A DNA stretch of 64,000 nt, taken from assembly GCA_026928255.1 (NCBI GenBank), contig JAIXKJ010000003.1, positions 83,833-147,832 of the forward strand, written 5' to 3'. The notes beneath the pieces are model-generated. The model was not told the origin of the DNA. It saw only the letters and a list, made by a program, of their open reading frames with translations, and did no database searches. The stretch is from Anaerolineales bacterium. GTDB taxonomy: Bacteria; Chloroflexota; Anaerolineae; Anaerolineales; Villigracilaceae. The position numbers were made by a program, and so were the translations under genes. Below, piece after piece: positions 58,231-64,000 of the stretch (positions within the stretch are counted from its first letter, which is position 1; every line of letters starts with the position of its first letter).

Positions 58231-59070
58231 ATGAAACGTCAAGAAATAAGTTGGAAAGCGGACAACGGGCTAGACATTTTCGCGCAGGTTTGGCAGGCGG
58301 ACGACGCCGCGCCGCGAGGGGTCGTCTGCTTGACGCACGGGTTGGGCGAACACAGCTCGCGCTACGCTCACGTCGCTGAAGCCTTTGTCAACGACGGATA
58401 CGCTTTCTGCGCCTTTGACTTGCCGGGACATGGACGTTCGGGCGGCGCGAGAGGACATATTTCTTCCATCGAAGATTTTTTGCAAAACATTGACCGGTTG
58501 TTGGCGGAAGCGAAAAAGCGTTATCCCGATTTGCCGATTGTCCTTTACGGACATAGTTTGGGCGGCATTCTGGTTTTGAATTACGCGCTGAAACGCAAGC
58601 CGAACGTCAAAGGCGTAATTGCCACGAGTTCGGGGCTTCGCACGGCGTTGGAAGAACAGCCGCTAAAAATCTTCATGGCGAAACTTCTCGGCTCGCTGGC
58701 GCCGACGGTTACTCTGCCCAGCGGCTTGGAAGTCGAAGCGATTTCTCGCGACGAAGCGGTTGTGCAAGCCTATAAAAGCGACCCGCTGGTTCACGATAAA
58801 ATGTCGCTCGGTTTTGGAAAAATCATGCTCGGCGTGATTCAATGGACGCTGGCAAATGTGTCGGAGTTTCCGCTGCCGCTGTTGCTGATGCACGGGAAGA
58901 GCGACCGCATCGCGTACCCGTCGGGCAGCATTGAAGTCGCCGAAGCGTTAGGTCAACGCGCGACGTTGGTTTTGTGGGAAGGCGGCTATCACGAATTGCA
59001 CAACGATTTGCAAAAAGAAGAAGTTTTGAAAACCATGCTCGATTGGGCGAACGCCCGCGCGCAAGAATAA
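58231..59070 (+). CDS. Alpha/beta hydrolase, monoacylglycerol-lipase/lysophospholipase-like
   Basis: 279-aa serine hydrolase. Nucleophile elbow LYGHSLGGIL, oxyanion region CLTHGLGEHSSRYAHVAEAF, lid-region sequence FDLPGHGRSGGARGHISS, catalytic Asp region LLMHGKSDRIAYP and His in YHELHND. ATG at 58231 with GGAG upstream preferred to an earlier in-frame ATG-like codon. Gives fatty acids from monoacylglycerol or lysophospholipid, which would feed the beta-oxidation genes. Confidence 0.9.
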   Translation: MKRQEISWKADNGLDIFAQVWQADDAAPRGVVCLTHGLGEHSSRYAHVAEAFVNDGYAFCAFDLPGHGRSGGARGHISSIEDFLQNIDRLLAEAKKRYPDLPIVLYGHSLGGILVLNYALKRKPNVKGVIATSSGLRTALEEQPLKIFMAKLLGSLAPTVTLPSGLEVEAISRDEAVVQAYKSDPLVHDKMSLGFGKIMLGVIQWTLANVSEFPLPLLLMHGKSDRIAYPSGSIEVAEALGQRATLVLWEGGYHELHNDLQKEEVLKTMLDWANARAQE

Positions 59071-59156
59071 ATAAGAGAGCATTAACCCCTTTCTGGACAA
59101 ATTGATTTAGGCGTGAGAAAATCCGCCGATAAAAATAACGAGGAGCAAAATTCATT

Positions 59157-59897
59157 ATGAGCAAAGAGACGAGCAAGCGCCAACAGCGCAGAGAGCAAAT
59201 CCGTCGCAAGGAGAAACAAAACCGTTTAATTACGATTGGCGTAATCGCCTTAGCGGCGCTGTTTGTGGCGTTTTTGATTATTTACCCGAGCATGAAGCCG
59301 GTCGGAAGCGTCGTCGTGCCGCCGAACTTTGAGCGCTTCAACGCGGACTTCAACGCGGCGGGCAACCCCGACGCGCCGATTACCATCACCGAGTATTCCG
59401 ATTTTCAATGCCCTTATTGCCGCCTTTTCTATCAAGGCACGGAAAGCGCGCTAGAGAAACAATTTGTCGAAACAGGGCAAGTTTATTTCGTTTACAAATC
59501 TATGGGAAAATTTATCGGCAGCGAGTCGAAAGCGGCGGCGGAAGCGGCGTACTGCGCGGGCGATCAAGGCAAGTTTTGGCAAATGCACGACATCCTGTTT
59601 TCCAATCAAACGGGCGAAAATGTCGGCGCGTTTAGCAAAAATCGTTTGGACGCTTTCGTTGACAAAATCGGTTTAGATCGCAATGCGTACGATAGCTGCT
59701 TCTCTTCGGGCAAGTATAGTTCTCGCGCCGATCAAGATCAGAAAGACGCGACGGCTTCGGGCGTGAGGGCGACTCCCTCTTTTGTGTTGAGTTATGAAGT
59801 AAACGGCGAAAAGAAAGAACGCCTTATCGAAGGCGCGCAAGGCATTGACGTTTTCTCGCAGGAAATTCAAGCCGCGTTAGCCGAGATGGGCAAATAA
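59157..59897 (+). CDS. DsbA-like thiol-disulfide oxidoreductase
   Basis: Membrane-anchored, extracytoplasmic thioredoxin-fold protein, 246 aa. Basic N terminus, membrane anchor about 24-43, then thioredoxin/DsbA fold from 65 with C85-P-Y-C88 in YSDFQCPYCRLFY, and cis-Pro in VRATPSFVLS. Usual size of DsbA family/DSBA-like Gram-positive type. GAGGAG before ATG. It likely introduces disulfides in exported proteins such as the Cys-rich one at 20007. Confidence 0.92.
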   Translation: MSKETSKRQQRREQIRRKEKQNRLITIGVIALAALFVAFLIIYPSMKPVGSVVVPPNFERFNADFNAAGNPDAPITITEYSDFQCPYCRLFYQGTESALEKQFVETGQVYFVYKSMGKFIGSESKAAAEAAYCAGDQGKFWQMHDILFSNQTGENVGAFSKNRLDAFVDKIGLDRNAYDSCFSSGKYSSRADQDQKDATASGVRATPSFVLSYEVNGEKKERLIEGAQGIDVFSQEIQAALAEMGK

Positions 59898-59907
59898 TGA
59901 ATTGAGT

Positions 59908-59942
59908 AAAAAAGACCCGCCAACACGGCGGGTCTTTTTATT
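59908..59942. terminator. Bidirectional terminator
   Basis: AAAAAGACCCGCC-AACAC-GGCGGGTCTTTTT between convergent dsbA-like and ctaA genes. Confidence 0.9.
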
Positions 59943-60976
59943 TATGCGCGGGTTTCGTCCAACGCGCGGAAGCGATGAATGAAATAAACCGCCAGTCCAA
60001 GCAAGAGAATTGCGTTGGCTTGATGCAGCAAAGCGATTACGATATTGACGTAAGAAAGAATCGTCCAAACGCCGAGCGCAATTTGCAGCGCCACAACGCC
60101 GACGAGCCAAAGTAATCCGTTTTGAATGTCTTTGGGGTAGTTCTGCTTTTTGACGAGATAAAACACATAAGGCACGAGCAAAAGTCCCAGCCAGGCAAAC
60201 CAGCGGTGGATGAAGACAATCGTTTGCGGCGTTTCAAAAATGTTCATAAACGAATTGAACAAGTTGGGCGGAATCCATTTGCCGAGCATGAGGGGCCAGG
60301 TGTCGGAGACGTGCCCGGCTTTGAGTCCCGCCGTCATGCCGCCGTAACTGATTTGAATCACGAGGACGATTAACGCGGCGACGGAAATCTTGCTCGGCAG
60401 CGACCACGCCGCTTTTTTCTGCGGATGAAGAAAACCGCAGCGATGACCGGTCGCCGTCCAGATGGCGAGGGCGAAGAGCGAAAGCGCGAAGAGCAGATGC
60501 GCGGTGAGGCGGAAGTGACTGACGGCTGGGCGATCTACCAATCCGCTGTACACCATCAGCCAGCCCATGACGGCTTGACCGATGAAGAGAATGCCCATCC
60601 AAAAATAGACGGCGAATTCTTTGAAGGGAATGGTTTTGCGGAATAAGAAATAGAAAACGGGCAGCGCGTAGAACAACCCCGCGAGGCGGGCGACGAGGCG
60701 ATGAAACCATTCAATATAGAAAATATATTTATATTCGTCCAACGTCATTGCGCTGTTAATTTGTTTGTACTCCGGCGATTCTTTGTACTTCGCAAATTCC
60801 GCTTCCCACTGATGCTGTCCCATCGGCGGGACGGTTCCGTTGATGGGATTCCATTCGACGATAGAAAGACCGGAGCGAGTGAGGCGGGTGAATCCGCCGA
60901 AGACGACGAGAAACGCCACGACGCCGGCAAAAATATACAGCCAGATCATCACGGCGCGGTTTTGAGTTTGAGGCAT
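59942..60976 (-). CDS. ctaA: Heme A synthase, COX15/CtaA family
   Basis: Inner-membrane enzyme oxidising heme O to heme A for cytochrome aa3 oxidase. 344 aa with eight membrane helices and the paired His sites: IEWFHRLVARLAGL, SHFRLTAHLLFAL, FIHRWFAWLGLL and ALLHQANAILLLG; also GGFTRLTRSGLSIVEWNPI at the first helix. ATG at 60976 with GGAG upstream is preferred over a TTG at 60991. TATAAT at 61016-61011 on the minus strand can serve as its -10. Confidence 0.94.
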   Translation of the reverse strand: MPQTQNRAVMIWLYIFAGVVAFLVVFGGFTRLTRSGLSIVEWNPINGTVPPMGQHQWEAEFAKYKESPEYKQINSAMTLDEYKYIFYIEWFHRLVARLAGLFYALPVFYFLFRKTIPFKEFAVYFWMGILFIGQAVMGWLMVYSGLVDRPAVSHFRLTAHLLFALSLFALAIWTATGHRCGFLHPQKKAAWSLPSKISVAALIVLVIQISYGGMTAGLKAGHVSDTWPLMLGKWIPPNLFNSFMNIFETPQTIVFIHRWFAWLGLLLVPYVFYLVKKQNYPKDIQNGLLWLVGVVALQIALGVWTILSYVNIVIALLHQANAILLLGLAVYFIHRFRALDETRA

Positions 60977-61070
60977 TTTTTTGAACTCCAAGTTTAATTT
61001 GGGCTATTATAGCATTCGCGGACGCGGCGGCTTTGACGGGAATAAAAAAGCGGAGTTTCCTCCGCATTTT

Positions 61071-63383
61071 TTATAAGTCGTTTTGCATTTGCGCCAGCAG
61101 CGCACGGTAATCTTGCGCGTTGGGCGGATTCATCAACACGATTTGGTTGATGACTTCCAGCGCGCCTTGACGGTCGCCTTTTTCAATCAGCGCTTCGCCA
61201 AGTTGATCGAGAATTGGAATCGCCTCTGCCGTTCGCCCAATGCGGTGCAATAACGCCGCGAAGGCTCGCTTGATCAACGCTTGCTCTTCGTGGTCGCGGA
61301 CGAGTTCTTCAAGGAATGCGACGGCGAGTTCTTGCTTGTTTTGATTTTCAAGCCGCGTAACGTAACTTTCCAATTCGCTCATGGCGCGTTCGGGCTGCCC
61401 CATACGCAGATTTAATTCGACGAGTTGTTTGTGCGTCGCGTCGTCGTCGGGCGCGAGCGTGCGGATTTGCTCATAGACGCGCAGGGCTTGCTTCCAGTCC
61501 AAACGCTGCATGTCAATGTCTGCCATGCGCTGCAAAATGTGGACGTTCCAATCGCGGCTGGCGCTCCCTTGTTGAACGAGGCGCAGGGCGTTGGTGTAAG
61601 TCTTTCGCGCCATGTCCAATTCTGCGAGGCGGTAATGAATAGAAGCAAGGTCGAGATATTCTTGAATCGCGTCGTCGGTTTGACCGCGCGCGACGAGCTG
61701 GTCAATGAGTCGGTTGCGCGCGCCGAAATCCATCGGCGAAATTTGGATGATGCGGCGCAGCAACTTTCCGGCTTGCGCCGCTTCGCCGCGCACGCTGTAC
61801 GAATGCGCCACGACGCTGAATTTGGCAATCGCCTCTTCGGTGTGCCCTTCTTGCGCGAGCAAATCGCCCATGACGATGTGCAGCGGCAAGTAGGTGGGGG
61901 CGTGTTGAACGGCGGCGAAGGCTTCTTCCATTGCGGAACGCAAATTGCCGGCTCGCGCCAACTGGTTGATGCGGTTCATCGATTCCAGCGCCGAACTGGA
62001 TTGCACCTGTAAAATAATGTCGGCAAGCGGAGCGACCATGCCGCTTTCTTGCTTGGGCATTCGCTCGCGAATGGTGTGCAACTGATCGCGCCAATCTGCG
62101 CGGAGGAGCAGCCCGCGAATGTTTTCGCAGGCTTTCGCCAACGCTTCTTGATCGGTCTGCTGTTGATAGGTCTCGATGAGCGGCTCGTATTGTTGACGAA
62201 GGTCGTCCGCTTGATTAGACGGCACGACGGCGGCGTCTGCGAATTTGAGCGCTTCCAAATATTCGGCGGCGGCTTCGTTGAGCGCGTTGCGCCGCAGGGC
62301 GATGTCGCCCAACAAAAGGCGCGAGGCTAAGCCGTAATCCACATGCTTGACGGAATTTTTCAAAGCGCGTTGCGCGCTTTCATAGCGCTCGCCTTTGGAG
62401 CGCAAATAACCGATGTTGAACGAAAGCGCCGAACTGCTGAACCCCGCGTTTTGCGCCTCTTCCATTTCTTCGACGGCGAGCGTTTCTTTGCCTTTGGATT
62501 GCGCGTCAATCGCTTGACCGAGATGCAGCACGACTTTCATCTGCTCGGATTGCGCGGACAGCGACCCCGTTCCGCGCATGATGGCGGAGATGCCTTTGCG
62601 GTCTTGCGCGACGGGGCTATCGTCGGAGAGGTCGAAGAGGACTTCTGCCAGTTGAGTCAGCGCTTTTTGACGGGCTTCCGCTATCGGGTCCAGCACAGAG
62701 GCGGATTTTTTCGTCGGCTCTTGCAACTGCTTGACTTGCGCCATGCGAATCGGTCCCGTCCCGCCTTTGGCGCGCAGCGGGCGCGGCAACAGCTGACCGG
62801 TTCGCAGCAGCGTTTGCGCTTGTTTGACTTCGCCGCTGTTGGGGACGAGCGAGAGGGCTTTGTTCACCATCTCTTGCGTTTTTTCGGCGTTGCCTGCGCG
62901 TTGCAAAATGCTGGCGATGGCGAGATATTCCATCGCCGCTTGTTGCGCGTGACCCAGCCGTTCGTGGACTTGTGCGAGGCGCGAATGGGCGATGGCGTGT
63001 TCGGGGTTAATGCTGGTAACGTGCGTCCAGTTTTCGAGCGCTTTTTCGGTGTCGCGTTGTTTGAGGAATAAGTCGCCCGCGCGGACGGCGGCTTCGGTGG
63101 CGGTTTTCAAATCGCCGACGCGCTCGGATAACTGCGAAATTTTTTCCGTCGGCGCCGGGTCGTCGGGCGAGACTTGGACGGCGCGCATGTAAATTTGCAA
63201 CGCTTGATCCACTTCGTTCAGTTGATGCAGCGCTTGACCTAAACTGTTCAGCGCCTTTGGGTTGTCTGGAAATTCTTCGAGGGCGCGGCGATACGCGCTG
63301 GCGGCTTTGCTCCATTCCTGATCCCAAGCGGCGGAATGTCCATCGTTCATGGCTTTTTGAAAAACGTCTTCTCGTCCGGGCAT
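61071..63383 (-). CDS. Large TPR-repeat protein
   Basis: 770-aa superhelical protein made almost entirely of tetratricopeptide repeats (e.g. WSKAASAYRRALEEFPDNPK, ALNSLGQALHQLNEVDQALQ, WKQALRVYEQIRTLAPDDDA), with a break around 205-270 rich in Lys/Gln. No signal peptide or enzyme domain. Start at 63383 chosen because a TATAAT at 63432-63427 would place the transcript start near 63420, downstream of the TTG at 63425. Likely a scaffold; partner unknown. Confidence 0.85.
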   Translation of the reverse strand: MPGREDVFQKAMNDGHSAAWDQEWSKAASAYRRALEEFPDNPKALNSLGQALHQLNEVDQALQIYMRAVQVSPDDPAPTEKISQLSERVGDLKTATEAAVRAGDLFLKQRDTEKALENWTHVTSINPEHAIAHSRLAQVHERLGHAQQAAMEYLAIASILQRAGNAEKTQEMVNKALSLVPNSGEVKQAQTLLRTGQLLPRPLRAKGGTGPIRMAQVKQLQEPTKKSASVLDPIAEARQKALTQLAEVLFDLSDDSPVAQDRKGISAIMRGTGSLSAQSEQMKVVLHLGQAIDAQSKGKETLAVEEMEEAQNAGFSSSALSFNIGYLRSKGERYESAQRALKNSVKHVDYGLASRLLLGDIALRRNALNEAAAEYLEALKFADAAVVPSNQADDLRQQYEPLIETYQQQTDQEALAKACENIRGLLLRADWRDQLHTIRERMPKQESGMVAPLADIILQVQSSSALESMNRINQLARAGNLRSAMEEAFAAVQHAPTYLPLHIVMGDLLAQEGHTEEAIAKFSVVAHSYSVRGEAAQAGKLLRRIIQISPMDFGARNRLIDQLVARGQTDDAIQEYLDLASIHYRLAELDMARKTYTNALRLVQQGSASRDWNVHILQRMADIDMQRLDWKQALRVYEQIRTLAPDDDATHKQLVELNLRMGQPERAMSELESYVTRLENQNKQELAVAFLEELVRDHEEQALIKRAFAALLHRIGRTAEAIPILDQLGEALIEKGDRQGALEVINQIVLMNPPNAQDYRALLAQMQNDL

Positions 63384-63434
63384 AGTTTGATTCGCCTTTG
63401 ATAAAGTTTTTACGCGACTCTGCAATTATAACGT

Positions 63435-64000
63435 CTATTGCGCGAGGACTTGCATCTCGCCCCAACTTCGTCCCGCTTTGGCTTCGGTGTCCAGCGGAAT
63501 GCTCAACGGGTAGGCGCTTGCCATCGCGGATTGAACGACTTGCGCGGTTTGTTCGATTTCTTTTTGCGGAACTTCTAACACCAATTCGTCGTGGACTTGC
63601 AAGAGCATTTTCGCGCCGAGTCCCGCGTCCGCCAACGCCGACGGGATAGCGAGCATGGCGAGTTTCATAATGTCCGCCGCCGTGCCTTGAATCGGCGCGT
63701 TAATCGCCTCGCGCTCTTCGCGGTTTTTGACTTGCGCGTTAACTTTGCTCTGCAAAAGCGGAAAGTAACGGCGACGCCCCAGCAGCGTTTCGACGAATCC
63801 TTTTTCGGCGGCGACGCGGCGGATTCCGTCCAAATAAGATTTCACGCCCGGAAATTTCCTGAAATAGGCTTTGACAAAATTCTCGGATTCCGCCAGCGTT
63901 AATCCCGTCGAGTGCATTAGCCCAAAAGCGGACATGCCGTAGATGAGTCCGAAGTTGATCGCTTTGGCGTGGCGGCGCATGTCCTTTGTAACTTCCGCCA
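63435..64000 (-). CDS. polA: DNA polymerase I, C-terminal part (cut by window edge)
   Basis: Minus-strand gene whose 5' end lies beyond the right edge. The visible 188 codons include EVTKDMRRHAKAINFGLIYG (O-helix, motif B with Lys/Tyr), RREAINAPIQGTAADIMKLAM and motif C LQVHDELVLEVP, ending GEMQVLAQ. This is the fingers/palm of the Klenow-type polymerase. An internal ATG at 63980 is not the start. Confidence 0.95.
   Translation of the reverse strand, partial: AEVTKDMRRHAKAINFGLIYGMSAFGLMHSTGLTLAESENFVKAYFRKFPGVKSYLDGIRRVAAEKGFVETLLGRRRYFPLLQSKVNAQVKNREEREAINAPIQGTAADIMKLAMLAIPSALADAGLGAKMLLQVHDELVLEVPQKEIEQTAQVVQSAMASAYPLSIPLDTEAKAGRSWGEMQVLAQ

Overview
The window looks like a chromosomal segment of an aerobic or facultatively aerobic, heterotrophic bacterium, most likely Chloroflexota, class Anaerolineae. 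This rests on gene content and style: a DUF3048 lipoprotein, LysM and PQQ lipoproteins with Thr/Pro linkers, the SCO1-cytochrome c fusion, CtaA, EF-G2, tandem-HTH and TPR proteins, frequent GTG/TTG starts, and palindromic and heptad repeats between genes. It is inference, because no rRNA gene is present. No tRNA, rRNA or CRISPR array was seen.

Layout. 1-6782 (+): fatty-acid beta-oxidation operon (two acyl-CoA dehydrogenases, FadN-type hydratase/dehydrogenase, thiolase), with a GxxExxY PD-(D/E)XK gene between 41-bp inverted repeats inserted before the thiolase. 6898-11620 (-): LysM protein, acetyltransferase, second thiolase, DUF3048 lipoprotein with an inserted SdrD-B-like domain, HIT protein. 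11686-16708 (+): a strong promoter, a clear M-box (Mg2+) riboswitch with terminator, a 28-codon leader ORF whose Shine-Dalgarno can be sequestered, a second terminator, then a fused-permease ABC transporter, its ATPase and MgtE. 16772-18678 (+): xseA, xseB, YuiD-like gene. 18725-22618 (-): recA with an SOS-box-like promoter, a Cys-rich secreted protein, a lipoprotein carrying two repeat types in frame, psuG. 22621-27401 (-): three divergent SPFH/band-7 membrane proteins. 27532-36326: PHP phosphoesterase, SCO1-cytochrome c fusion, aldehyde dehydrogenase with a Lys-rich tail, lipoprotein, pyruvate dehydrogenase E1 alpha/E1 beta/E2, phosphoglycerate mutase-like gene. 36444-38525 (+): EF-G-like GTPase.

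38590-41204 is an accessory scar: an AT-rich insert with a frameshifted DUF3781 pseudogene and an intact OLD-like ATPase ending in a HEPN-like R-H-x3-H motif, followed by the 3' remnant of a radical SAM gene and another possible remnant. 41291-50347 (+) is an origin-type cluster (adenosine deaminase, rpmH, rnpA, yidD, PQQ lipoprotein, yidC, jag, PfkB kinase, parA, parB, amidohydrolase). 50364-58213 (+) is a signalling block (two histidine kinases, response regulator, TadZ/CpaE-like protein, small unknown, TadA/CpaF ATPase, double-HTH regulator, TPR protein, acetyltransferase) without other Tad genes. It is followed by a lipase-like hydrolase and a DsbA-like protein. The right end (-) has ctaA, a TPR protein and the 3' part of polA.

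Most notable: a transporter of unassigned substrate placed with MgtE under an M-box and a candidate leader peptide; the ATPase/HEPN-like gene in a foreign insert; the inverted-repeat-bounded GxxExxY unit; three genes with a -10 box exactly six bases before ATG (candidate leaderless mRNAs); and repeats recruited into coding sequence.
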